From Longimicrobiaceae bacterium (GTDB lineage Bacteria > Gemmatimonadota > Gemmatimonadetes > Longimicrobiales > Longimicrobiaceae), in the NCBI GenBank assembly GCA_030447645.1, contig JAUJOM010000007.1, forward strand, positions 50,310 to 114,309: 64,000 nucleotides of DNA. Reading direction: 5' to 3'. Shown one piece after another: positions 17,823 through 25,869 of the stretch. Both the position numbers and the translations under genes were made by a program. Positions within the stretch are counted from its first letter, which is position 1. Every line of letters begins with the position of its first letter. The notes under the pieces are model-generated. The model searched no databases and was not told the DNA's origin. It saw only the letters and a program-made list of their open reading frames with translations.

Positions 17823-19447
17823 GAGCGACGTCGGTTCGCGGGAATGTACCAGTCTTCCACGTTCACCAGCTTGCTTCGCACGTCCATTTCCACATTCTGC
17901 AGGCGCGGCCCAACGGCACCCAGATCCTCACTCCAGAAGAGGAAGGTGACCGGCTGGTCCTGCTGCAGCAGCTGATTGTACTGGGCCCAAACCTGCTTTG
18001 CCTGATTCGCGTCCGTGGCACGGAGTCCCTGCTGCAGCAGCTGGTCCGCCTGCGGGTTGCAGTAACCGGTGCGGTTGGCGCTCCCCTGCTTCCGCGCCTC
18101 GGCACAGGAGAAGAGCGGTGTCGGGTCCACCTTGAAGTTGTCCAATGACCAGTTGGCGATCACCGCGTCGTACTCACGCGCCTTGTGCTGCTTCAGCATG
18201 GTCTGGAACTCCACCTGGTTGATCTGCGCGTCCACGCCAATCTCCCGGAGCTGCCGCTGGATGACGGTGGCCAGGTCGGCCTTGAGCGTGCTCCCGGTGT
18301 TGATCAGCAGATTGAAGCGGAGGGGCCTGCCGTTCTTGTCCAAGATGCCGTCGCCGTTGCTGTCCCGCCAGCCAGCTTCGGTGAGGAGCTGCCTGGCCGC
18401 CGCCTGGTTGTACGGCACCCCCTCGGTGGCGGTGTACATCGGGCTCCAGGGCGGAATCATCCCGTGGGCTGGCTGTCCGTATCCCTGCAGCAGCGCCTCG
18501 ATCATCTGGCCCCGATTGGTAGCCATCGCCAGCGCCCGCCGCACCCGCGGGTCCGTGAACGGCTCCTTGGTGTTGTTCCACCCGAGGTAGTGGAACTCGC
18601 GTGAGGGGTAATGGTTGAGCGTCACGCTGCGTTGCGCCTCGATCTGCTTGGCCTGGTCCGGCTGTAGCGTGAAGCCGAGTGCGTCCGCCGTGCCGGTCAG
18701 CAGCTCGGTGGTCATGGTGGTGGCCTCGGGGATCACCCGGAAGACCATCTGATCCAGATTGGGCCGCCCGCCCAACGCCTGCGGAAAGTTGGGATTGGCA
18801 ACCAGGGTGAGCCGCTCCCCCTTTTTCCAGGAGCCGAACTTGAAAGGACCGCTTCCCACTGGCTGCTGGTTGTACGGCGCCTGCCCCAGCTCGGTGGGAG
18901 ACATGTTGCCGAGCAGGTGCTTGGGAAGCGGTGCCCAGTAGAAGCCGTCCAGCGCCTGTGCGTGGGGTGCCTCAAAGGTAAAGTGAACCGTGCGTGGATC
19001 ACGCACGGTGGCGGACTTCACCTGATTCAGGAAAGCGGACGCTAAAAGCGAAGCCGTCTCCGGCTTCTTGGCCATGTCGAAGGTGAACTTCACGTCCTCG
19101 GCCGTGACGGGCTTGCCATCGTGCCAGGTCACGTCGTTTCGAAGAAGGAACGTGACGCTGGTGTCCGTCAGCTCCCAGCGTTCGGCCAGATACGGTACAG
19201 GCTGCAATTTCTGGTCGTACTGAATGAGCGGCGTGAACAACATCTGGTTGATCACGTCACCCGTCGCTACGGCGCTATTTGTCACCGGGTTGAGGCCGGA
19301 AAAGTCCGCGCTAACGCCCATGATGGCAGTGCCGCCTAGCGTCGGGGTGCCGGCATCAGCACCGCCCCCCCCGTCATCACCACCACCGCCGCAGGCTCCG
19401 AGCAGCAGCGTAAATCCCAGTTGGAGAATACGTCTTGGGTATCGCAT
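17819..19447 (-). CDS. oligopeptide-binding lipoprotein (SBP family 5), copy 2
   Basis: About 542 residues from ATG 19447 (MRYPRRILQLGFTLLLGACG, lipobox LGAC), followed by a Gly/Asp-rich linker. The domain is SBP family 5: GLNPVTNSAVATGDVINQML, LQPVPYLAERWELTDTSVTF, NDVTWHDGKPVTAEDVKFTF, and DPRVRRALAMATNRGQMIEA. It is homologous over its length to the next gene and precedes it with a 4-base overlap. Two different binding proteins feeding one permease would widen the peptide range; this is inference. Confidence 0.93.
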   Translation of the reverse strand: MRYPRRILQLGFTLLLGACGGGGDDGGGGADAGTPTLGGTAIMGVSADFSGLNPVTNSAVATGDVINQMLFTPLIQYDQKLQPVPYLAERWELTDTSVTFLLRNDVTWHDGKPVTAEDVKFTFDMAKKPETASLLASAFLNQVKSATVRDPRTVHFTFEAPHAQALDGFYWAPLPKHLLGNMSPTELGQAPYNQQPVGSGPFKFGSWKKGERLTLVANPNFPQALGGRPNLDQMVFRVIPEATTMTTELLTGTADALGFTLQPDQAKQIEAQRSVTLNHYPSREFHYLGWNNTKEPFTDPRVRRALAMATNRGQMIEALLQGYGQPAHGMIPPWSPMYTATEGVPYNQAAARQLLTEAGWRDSNGDGILDKNGRPLRFNLLINTGSTLKADLATVIQRQLREIGVDAQINQVEFQTMLKQHKAREYDAVIANWSLDNFKVDPTPLFSCAEARKQGSANRTGYCNPQADQLLQQGLRATDANQAKQVWAQYNQLLQQDQPVTFLFWSEDLGAVGPRLQNVEMDVRSKLVNVEDWYIPANRRRS

Positions 19448-19490
19448 GGTTTTGTTGAACGAGCGTGGTCGGCGAGTTGGAGTCGAATCG

Positions 19491-20273
19491 CTACTGATGC
19501 CAAGTCCATGCCGGAGCACTGTAGCGCTCCATCAGCCGACTGGCACACAACTGTTCCTCCAGAGACAGCTGACTCAGACACGAGACCACACCCAAAGTTT
19601 CCTCCCATGCGGCGGCCAGTTCAGCTACCAGTGCGTTCCACGAAGGCAGGGGATCGCAAAACATCGCGAGTGTGGCCGGTGCGGTGGATTCTGCTTCGCC
19701 TGGTGGCTCACACAGCAGCGAGCGAACTTCCGCCTGGTCCCCGTCCAGCAACAGGGAGCCATGCTGCAGAACCACCCCGCCCTCCCGGTATTGTGCGCTG
19801 CCGATCAGTTTGCGCCCCCCAGCGATGATCTCTCCCTCGACCGGCTCCTTGAAACAGGGAGCCAGCGAGGGTACCGGGACGCGCCCCCCGCTGCGTGGCG
19901 CAAGCTCCGCCGGCACTCCCAGCCGACGCACTCCCGCCGCCAATGCTTGGTTTACAACCGCGTAGGTGGCGCGTGGCGAGCCGAGTAAGCCATCGGGCAC
20001 AGCTACGCTATAGGTCAGCTCCCGGTCGTGCAGGACGGCGCGGCCGCCCGTCGGGCGACGCACCACGTCGATGCCGCGGGCGCGGATGGCTTCAAGGTCG
20101 TACTGGCCACGGGCGGGCTGGTTGCGGCCCAGGGAAAGACAGGCCGGAGACCAGCGGTAAAAGCGCAGCGTGGGCGGACCACCCCCACGCACCGAGGCAA
20201 GCAGTGCCTCGTCCACCGCCATGTTCCAGGCCCCCGGTGCGGGCGGAGTGTCAAGCAGGCGCCAGGTGGCCAC
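19491..20273 (-). CDS. lipoate-protein ligase A family protein
   Basis: About 260 residues. The family signature is clear: WNMAVDEALL, RFYRWSPACLSLGRNQ, VVRRPTGGRAVLHDRELTYS, and the lysine motif IIAGGRKLIGSAQYREGGVVLQHGSLLL. Enzymes of this family attach lipoate (or octanoate) to a lysine of GcvH and 2-oxoacid dehydrogenase E2 domains; whether this is a ligase or an octanoyltransferase cannot be told. I prefer GTG 20273, because the 100 bases upstream hold two strong hairpins and look non-coding, although the frame is open back to a TTG at 20372. gcvH two genes upstream is an obvious substrate. Confidence 0.88.
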   Translation of the reverse strand: MATWRLLDTPPAPGAWNMAVDEALLASVRGGGPPTLRFYRWSPACLSLGRNQPARGQYDLEAIRARGIDVVRRPTGGRAVLHDRELTYSVAVPDGLLGSPRATYAVVNQALAAGVRRLGVPAELAPRSGGRVPVPSLAPCFKEPVEGEIIAGGRKLIGSAQYREGGVVLQHGSLLLDGDQAEVRSLLCEPPGEAESTAPATLAMFCDPLPSWNALVAELAAAWEETLGVVSCLSQLSLEEQLCASRLMERYSAPAWTWHQ

Positions 20274-20279
20274 GGCGGC

Positions 20280-20330
20280 GCCGGGGCTATAAAAGCCCCG
20301 GCTAGAAACGGCGACCGTCCTGTCGGACGG
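20280..20330. repeat. paired hairpins upstream of the lipoate ligase gene
   Basis: GCCGGGGCT (20280-20288) pairs with AGCCCCGGC (20294-20302), a 9-bp perfect stem, and CCGTCC (20315-20320) pairs with GGACGG (20325-20330). The first stem lies seven bases from the likely GTG start of the ligase. The style recalls dispersed palindromic elements; a different hairpin-rich stretch occurs at 60185-60254. Confidence 0.5.
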
Positions 20331-20368
20331 AGTAATGAATCGCTGGCTTCGTGGTCCCCTTCGACTCT

Positions 20369-21058
20369 TCAAAACTCGTAGCTGCCGCCCGGCTCCAGCA
20401 CCTCGACGGTCGCACGTCCTCCCACCTGCTTCCGGAACTCGTCGGCATCCTGCACCAGCAGGGGGAACGTTGCGTAGTGCATGGGGATCACCGTGCGCGG
20501 CTCGATCATCTCCACCGCACGGGCGGCGTCCTCCGGGCCCATGGTGAAGTTGTCGCCGATGGGGAGCAGAGCCACGTCCACCTGGCCGCGCAGCAGCTGC
20601 ATGTCCATGATCAGCGCGGTATCGCCGGAGTGGTACAATCGCTGGCCACTATTCAGGTTGAGCAGGAAGCCGGTGCAGTCGGTGGTGAAAGCACCTTCTT
20701 TGTCCCCTTCGATGCTGCCCGTGTGCAGAGCGGGCGTCAGCTTGACGCGCCCGAACGGGAACGGGTATCCACCACCGATGTTCATCCCATGGCCGTTCTT
20801 TACCCCCTCCTGCTGGCAAAAGGACACCAGCTCGAAGGTGGAGATGACGGTGGCGTCGGTTTGCTTGGCGATCTTGATGCAATCGGCGAAATGGTCGAAG
20901 TGGCCGTGCGACACCAGCAGGTAGTCCAGCTCCTTGACGTCCTTGGCCTTGATGTCCGCCTTGGGATTTTCATCCAGCCAGGGATCGAACATGATCCGGG
21001 TGCCCTCGTCGGTCACCAGGGTGAAGCAGGAGTGGCCATGCCAGGTCAGCGTCGCCAT
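20369..21058 (-). CDS. UPF0173 metal-dependent hydrolase (metallo-beta-lactamase fold)
   Basis: A 229-residue protein of the UPF0173 group. It starts at once with the fold (MATLTWHGHSCFTLV), has the metal motif HxHxDH as SHGHFDHFAD, and later metal ligands in LYHSGDTALI and MHYATFPLL. It probably binds two zinc ions and hydrolyses a small ester or phosphodiester-like substrate; none is established for the family. It lies three bases after gcvH and directly before the lipoate ligase. Confidence 0.93.
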   Translation of the reverse strand: MATLTWHGHSCFTLVTDEGTRIMFDPWLDENPKADIKAKDVKELDYLLVSHGHFDHFADCIKIAKQTDATVISTFELVSFCQQEGVKNGHGMNIGGGYPFPFGRVKLTPALHTGSIEGDKEGAFTTDCTGFLLNLNSGQRLYHSGDTALIMDMQLLRGQVDVALLPIGDNFTMGPEDAARAVEMIEPRTVIPMHYATFPLLVQDADEFRKQVGGRATVEVLEPGGSYEF

Positions 21059-21061
21059 TGC

Positions 21062-21451
21062 TCAGCCTCCAATGTGGGACTGGTACGCGTCGGCGTTCAT
21101 CAAGCGGTCTACGGTGGCAGCGTCCGAAACGCGCAGCTTTATCATCCATCCCTCCCCATAGGGATCGTTGTTGACGAGCGCGGGATCGGAGTCCAGGGCA
21201 CCGTTGATCTCCACCACTTCGCCGGCCAGGGGGCTGAACAATTCCGATACCGCCTTCACCGCCTCTATGGTCCCGAACGTCTCCATCTCCTTGAGGTGAC
21301 GGCCTGCTTCGGGGAGCTCCACGAACACCACGTCGCCAAGCTCGCCCTGCGCGTAATCCGTGATGCCGACCACGTATACGCCCTCTTCGGCGGCGGGCTT
21401 AACGTACTCGTGCTCCTTGGTGTATTTCAGGTCCTGCGGGACGTTGGCCAT
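21062..21451 (-). CDS. gcvH: glycine cleavage system H protein
   Basis: A 129-residue GcvH, the lipoylated shuttle of the glycine cleavage system. Features are LKYTKEHEYVKP at the N-terminus, GITDYAQGELGDVVFVELPE, and the lipoylation motif METFGTIEAVKAVSEL with the modified Lys in EAVKAV, followed by SPLAGEVVEINGAL. The start at 21451 is set by the conserved N-terminus. gcvT and gcvP are not in the window. It heads the long leftward series that includes a lipoate ligase. Confidence 0.97.
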   Translation of the reverse strand: MANVPQDLKYTKEHEYVKPAAEEGVYVVGITDYAQGELGDVVFVELPEAGRHLKEMETFGTIEAVKAVSELFSPLAGEVVEINGALDSDPALVNNDPYGEGWMIKLRVSDAATVDRLMNADAYQSHIGG

Positions 21452-21525
21452 CAGCATTCTCTGGGCAAGGGTGTAAGGTACCGCGGCACAATAGGTACGC
21501 AGGCCGCGGGGCGTCAAGCGAAAAG

Positions 21526-21792
21526 TCAGCCGGCGGGAAAGATCCACCAAGCCTGGGAGAGTAGATCCGCGAAGCTCGCGAACTTCATGATGGACCGATG
21601 ATGGGCAAGCTGAGCTTTGATGCGATCTGCTTCCCTCACGGATAGCGTGCCGTTCCGAATGGCGAGAAAGTCATATCAGCTGTACAGGGTACGCTGTGCG
21701 AAAGGGCCGCCCGAGTGCGCGGCCCTTCTCTTTTGATCTAGCAGCCTTCAGCCGCCCGGACTTATTTCCGCTGCCGGCATGCTTGCACTGCG
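21526..21792. other. intergenic stretch between gcvH and the PRC-barrel gene
   Basis: Holds the terminator at 21702-21731 and a leftward 37-codon frame (21526-21639, GTG start, product READRIKAQLAHHRSIM... ending WWIFPAG) with no ribosome-binding site or recognisable relative. The promoter of gcvH should lie here; I could not place it with confidence. Confidence 0.35.
21702..21731. terminator. terminator after the PRC-barrel/DUF2382 gene
   Basis: AAGGGCCGC (21702-21710) pairs with GCGGCCCTT (21719-21727), followed on the + strand by CTTTT. On the - strand the stem closes with TTT, so it can end the leftward PRC-barrel gene. Confidence 0.6.
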
Positions 21793-22705
21793 CTACCGAA
21801 CGCCGTCGCCATCCAGGTCCCGCCCGCCGCGGAGCGGGTTGTCGAGGTCGGTCTCGCCAGCACGGTGTACGTCGCCCTCGCGGTGCACCTCCGCGCGCTC
21901 CTTGCGCAGATCGGCTTCCACTGTCTTTTGGTCCTGTACCTGGTGCTTCTTGACCACCAGCTCTTCCTTGGCGACCGTGCGCTTGTCCACCACCACCTCC
22001 TCCTCCGTGAGCGGAATGCGGATCTCGTCGCCCTCGAAGCGTGCATCGGTGGCGCGCGCGTCGGTCACAGGGCGGCGCTCCACGGTGACTTCTTCGCGCA
22101 TCACGGGCACCGTTTCCCGCACGTGCTCGGTTTCTACCCGCTTCTCCACCTCCACCGCCCCGGCCTGGCGCTCCCGCTTGCCGATGGCCAGCTCTTCTTC
22201 GGCGAGGGTGATGCGCTCCTCATCACGGTCGCTTGGCTCTGCCGTAGAAACGGTTGTCGTCGTAGTGATCCCCTTCGTAGAACGCTGCACCGGTGGCTCC
22301 CGTTGCCGCCGCACCCGCGGTTCCCCGATCATAATGTGACCGAAGGGACGTTTCGTAGTCGCGCGTTACACCCGCATCGCGGCGGTATCCCGGAAGGGTG
22401 CGGAAATCGGTACTCGCCATCCGGTCAACAAATACTCGCTTCTCGTCTCTGTCCAACCGGGCGGTACCGATCGGCACGAGCACATCCGGCTGATCCGAGG
22501 TGTCGAACCAGCCGGTATCCCGCTCCACGGTCAGGTAACGAACCTTCATCGCTTCGGTATCGACCAGCAGATTCTCGACTTCTCCGATCTTGGTGCCATC
22601 CGAGGCGACCACGTCCCAGCCACGCACATCCGGGTCTCCTTCCGCGACTTTGTAGTCGTCCAGTTCGTCCAGCGGCACAATTCGGCCTGTCGTATCGTTT
22701 CTCAT
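21793..22705 (-). pseudogene. PRC-barrel/DUF2382 stress protein, frameshifted
   Basis: Two overlapping frames make one familiar architecture. The first (ATG 22705) is a PRC-barrel: VRGWDVVASDGTKIGEVENL, KVRYLTVERD and DVLVPIGTARLD. After a shift near 22230 (where FYGRA should run into EPSDRDEE) comes a DUF2382/YsnF-type domain: [48 protein letters not shown] and [13 protein letters not shown]. Proteins of this build are linked to desiccation, oxidative or general stress. About 300 residues in all. One indel interrupts it. Its neighbour upstream is a membrane-anchored protein and a divergent GntR regulator. Confidence 0.8.
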
Positions 22706-22776
22706 TGCTTTGCCCTCAGGTTAAGTGTTGATGTTGCCAACGAACGCCCCACGGTGTTGCCTCGCAGCCAGGACAC

Positions 22777-23324
22777 CTAGGAAGCGGTCTGGGTGATGAA
22801 GATGTTTGCTGCGCGAACGTACAGGAATGCCGACTGATTCTGGATGGCCTGCTGCGTCTGGGCCTCCAACTGGCCGGGCACCTGCGAGGCGTTGGTCATC
22901 ACCTGCGCGCCATCCAGACGCACCGTTTGCCCGGCTCGGATGTTCTTGATCTCCGGCTTGGGCTCGTCGATGACAGCAAAAACCCGCTGCCCACCATCCT
23001 CGATCCAGAATCCACGGTCGGACACGACTTGCGCCACTCGCGCCGTGCCCGACACCGTCTGGTTTGCGTAGTTCGCTGGTCCGCTCATAATTGCGGCCAC
23101 CGGAACCGCTGCCCCGACGTCCACATCAGGAGCCGGCGGGGAGTTACAGCTGCCGGATCTACCACCGGCATGGTAGCCATGGGCTCCGTCGCGATCGGGA
23201 CCTCCGCCACATCATCGTCCCGATCGAACATCGAGTACAGCAGCCAGATCAGCAACAGCGCCAACAACCCGATAATCCACATCCATGGACCGCGGTCTTT
23301 GCGCTCGATGTTGATCTCCGCCAT
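22777..23324 (-). pseudogene. membrane-anchored OB-like domain protein, frameshifted
   Basis: The N-terminal frame (ATG 23324) reads MAEINIERKDRGPWMWIIGL, a single membrane span up to about residue 33 and an acidic linker DRDDDVAEVP. Near 23130, at a CCCC run, the frame shifts, after which PPAPDVDVGAAVPVAAI continues into a beta-rich domain (NQTVSGTARVAQVVSDRGFW, GQRVFAVIDEP, GQTVRLDGAQVM) that resembles an OB-fold, ending AANIFITQTAS. About 180 residues if restored. It is transcribed from the promoter region facing the GntR gene, behind palindromes at 23344-23411, and precedes the PRC-barrel gene. Confidence 0.65.
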
Positions 23325-23343
23325 TGTTTCCTCCTGTTTTACG

Positions 23344-23411
23344 AGTATACTCTCACCGTGCAGTACACGGTAGCACGAACCGTACCATTATGGTACAAAA
23401 CATGTATCATG
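23344..23411. promoter_or_regulatory. operator cluster between OB-like protein and GntR genes
   Basis: AGTATACT (23344-23351) is a perfect palindrome; GTACCAT-T-ATGGTAC (23382-23396) is a perfect 7-1-7 palindrome of the kind bound by GntR dimers; and ATGGTACAA-N4-TGTATCATG (23390-23411) recurs with one mismatch outside the spacer at 25673-25694. Autoregulation by the GntR protein is likely. Confidence 0.65.
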
Positions 23412-23429
23412 AATACCTAGGGTAATCCC

Positions 23430-24413
23430 ATGAGTTCCGTAGACCGCTCGCCGAGCCACATGGATTCTGAACAGAGGTTGACCGATCGCCTGCGCAGCCG
23501 GCTGCTCGGTGAGCTACACCTCGGTCATCTCCGTCCTGGTGACCGACTGCCCCCTATTCGGGAGCTAACCGCGGATCTCGACGCCGATCACCGCGCCGTG
23601 GCCCAGGCGTATCGGCGGCTGGAAGCGGAGGGGCTCGTGGAGCTGCGGGCGCGCACGGGCGCCTACGTCGCGGTGCAGCAACGGATCGGGGGCGAGATGA
23701 TGGAGGAGACCGCGCGCTGGTTGGCGGGGACACTGATGGAAGCGCGGAGGCGACGCGTCACTGTGCGCGACCTTCCGGAATTCATTCGCCGATGCACCGC
23801 CAGTGTTCGTCTATGCAGCACATGTCTGGACTCCAATGAAGACTCCATGGTGGCGCTGTGTGCGGAGATGACGGACGACTTCGGATTCGATGCAACCGCG
23901 GTCCTGGTCGATGAAGGGATGACGGGACGACTCCGTCGGGAAAAGCTCCCCACGGAAGTTCAAGAGGCCCATCTGCTGGTAACGACCCGATTTCACGCGC
24001 AGCAAGTCGGGAAGATCGCAGAGCTGCTCGGAAAGCCGATGATCGTCACCACTCTGGCATCCGAAATGGTGGGGATCATCGAGCGACAGCTGAGAGACGG
24101 CCGCCTCACCCTGATCGCGGTTGATCCGGCGTTCGGGGAGCGGTTCCGCTCCGTGTATGGGTCAGCCTCACCCGCTGGCGACCGAATCCACGTGGTGCTC
24201 GCTTCGGATGCGCAGGCGATCGCGAGGCTGGATCGCCTGGAGCCGGTCCTGGTAACGCGTGCCGCGCGGCGGCAGCTCCCGGACCTTGACCTTCCCCTGC
24301 TACTGCCGCGCTACCCATCGATCTCCAACGAGTCGGCCCACGAGATCACAAACTGCCTGATTCGCCTCAACCTGGAAGCGGAGCAGAACAAGAACGGCAC
24401 ACGGAAGCCGTGA
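23430..24413 (+). CDS. GntR family transcriptional regulator
   Basis: A 327-residue regulator. Residues about 15-80 are the GntR winged helix-turn-helix: LTDRLRSRLLGELHLGHLRP, GDRLPPIRELTADLDADHRA, VAQAYRRLEAEGLVELRART. The C-terminal 230 residues do not look like the FCD, UTRA or aminotransferase effector domains; alternating motifs such as AHLLVTTRFHAQQVGKIAEL and GRLTLIAVDPAFG suggest a periplasmic-binding-like fold that senses a small ligand. A CxxC (LCSTC) lies mid-protein. Start ATG 23430. Palindromes directly upstream suggest it controls itself and the divergent stress genes. Confidence 0.88.
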   Translation: MSSVDRSPSHMDSEQRLTDRLRSRLLGELHLGHLRPGDRLPPIRELTADLDADHRAVAQAYRRLEAEGLVELRARTGAYVAVQQRIGGEMMEETARWLAGTLMEARRRRVTVRDLPEFIRRCTASVRLCSTCLDSNEDSMVALCAEMTDDFGFDATAVLVDEGMTGRLRREKLPTEVQEAHLLVTTRFHAQQVGKIAELLGKPMIVTTLASEMVGIIERQLRDGRLTLIAVDPAFGERFRSVYGSASPAGDRIHVVLASDAQAIARLDRLEPVLVTRAARRQLPDLDLPLLLPRYPSISNESAHEITNCLIRLNLEAEQNKNGTRKP

Positions 24414-24421
24414 CCGACGCA

Positions 24422-25351
24422 TCAGCGACGGTCCACATCACTCCGTCGGAGTGTGAAGACGGTCAGTTCAGGCCTACAGTTGATACGGATGGGTACGGTG
24501 CTGAACCCGAGACCCCGGTTCACGTACAGCCGATTCCCAGGCTGCCCATAGGGGGCATTGATCCACCCATCCGCCACGACGGGCTCATCGCGCACCAGGT
24601 CTATCCAGCTCCAGTGGGGTAGGCCTGGAACGCGAATCTGCCCCCCATGCGTGTGGCCCGCGAGTGCCAGGGGAGCCGTGCCTGCAGGAAGCTGCGGAAA
24701 TGAATGCGGATTGTGCATGAACACCACGCGCGCCGCACCCGCGGGTATGCCGGCCACCGTCTCCCTAGGACGATCTTGCCCGGCCCAAGCTGATCCAATG
24801 CCAGCGATGTACAGCGGTGGGCCTCCCGCCGGACTGGAAAGCTCCACCGCCTGGTTCCTCAGAACCCGAATGCCAATTCCCTCGAGGGCTGAGGCAACCT
24901 GAGCGGCCATCCGCCGGTTTACGGGATCGTCTCTGTAGTTGATGGAGTAATCGTGGTTGCCGAGTACGGCAAAGGTAGGGATTCCTGCGGCGGTAATCGG
25001 ACGGAGAATCTCTACAATCTTCCGGATTTCGCCGGCTGGATCTGGCCCTGCCTTGTAGATGAAATCACCTGCGAGCAGTACAGCCGCGGGACGGAGCCGC
25101 ACCACCCGCTCCGTCGCATTACGCATGGTGCCGATGGTAGCCAGCCACATACCCACCTGCCAGTCCGCCAGCAGAGCGATTTGCCGCCCCTCCCAGGCAC
25201 TCGGGAGCTTAGGCACAATCGCCGTCTCTTCCTCCACCTCGAGGAGGCGCGGCTCGATGAGAACACCCCAGACGAGGAGGAGAAAGACGGCAGACCCGAC
25301 ACCGAGCGCAACACGCTTAACCCGGCGCCCATACTTTGGCGCTACGTGCAT
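24422..25351 (-). CDS. membrane-anchored metallophosphoesterase, copy 1
   Basis: A 309-residue calcineurin-like phosphoesterase. An N-terminal span (VALGVGSAVFLLLVWGVLIE) anchors it. Metal ligands appear as ALLADWQVG (Asp, usually DxH, here DWQ), LLAGDFIYKAG, VLGNHDYSINYRDD, MHNPHSFPQL and AGHTHGGQI. It resembles YkuE/YaeI-type phosphodiesterases that act on lipid or nucleotide substrates. The first motif lacks the usual His of DxH. A close paralogue lies at 33159-34109. It converges with the GntR gene. Confidence 0.9.
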   Translation of the reverse strand: MHVAPKYGRRVKRVALGVGSAVFLLLVWGVLIEPRLLEVEEETAIVPKLPSAWEGRQIALLADWQVGMWLATIGTMRNATERVVRLRPAAVLLAGDFIYKAGPDPAGEIRKIVEILRPITAAGIPTFAVLGNHDYSINYRDDPVNRRMAAQVASALEGIGIRVLRNQAVELSSPAGGPPLYIAGIGSAWAGQDRPRETVAGIPAGAARVVFMHNPHSFPQLPAGTAPLALAGHTHGGQIRVPGLPHWSWIDLVRDEPVVADGWINAPYGQPGNRLYVNRGLGFSTVPIRINCRPELTVFTLRRSDVDRR

Positions 25352-25365
25352 TATAGCGCTACGGA

Positions 25366-25590
25366 TTACCTGCTCGGTTCCGCTGGCACGACGTCGATAT
25401 CCGGAGTGATGATCGTCTGCGTGTCCTGACTTACCTCGACGTTGGCCGGATCCACATCGAACTTAGGCAACTGTCCACCCGAGACGTCAACATCGGGGAG
25501 TTCGCCCTCCCCTGTCTTCTCCGCGGTACACGCCGCAAACAAAGCGGCGGCGGCAACAAGTGAAATCCATGAAAATTTGCGGCGTTGCAT
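25366..25590 (-). CDS. small acidic lipoprotein
   Basis: A 74-residue predicted lipoprotein: MQRRKFSWISLVAAAALFAAC with lipobox FAAC, followed by an acidic, repeat-like segment (DVDVSGGQLPKFDVDPANV, IITPDIDVVPAEP). No enzymatic motif is visible. It precedes the metallophosphoesterase by 14 bases and lies 83 bases downstream of the second GntR-type operator (25673-25694), which suggests common control with the PRC-barrel cassette. Confidence 0.6.
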   Translation of the reverse strand: MQRRKFSWISLVAAAALFAACTAEKTGEGELPDVDVSGGQLPKFDVDPANVEVSQDTQTIITPDIDVVPAEPSR

Positions 25591-25672
25591 GGGACTCCCA
25601 GGTCACAAGTGAGTAAAGCTCCAGCCGGTTCATCCGGCCCTGTTACTTGAACGTGTTGCAATTCACATACCC

Positions 25673-25694
25673 ATGGTACAATTTTTGTATTATG
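25673..25694. promoter_or_regulatory. second GntR-type operator
   Basis: ATGGTACAA-N4-TGTATTATG repeats the motif found upstream of the GntR gene, matching all but one base outside the 4-base spacer. Within it TACAA-TTT-TTGTA is a perfect inverted repeat. It faces the small lipoprotein gene to its left. Confidence 0.6.
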
Positions 25695-25869
25695 GTGTAT
25701 CGGTAATGTGCCTCGCTGACGCCGGTAGACTTCCCGGAGCACTGCCCTGCCGCGGGATGGTTGTCGAACCGGAAATAACGCACGGCCGGGCTGTGGAACT
25801 GGAAGCGTCGGAGTGCCCGTGGGTATGGAGCAAGTAGTGTCTTCTTAAACGTTGGGAACGGAGGCGCTC

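Noticed and set aside
21526..21639. 37-codon leftward ORF upstream of gcvH
   Set aside because: Reads like a helix followed by a hydrophobic end, but has no ribosome-binding site and no recognisable relative; kept only as a note.
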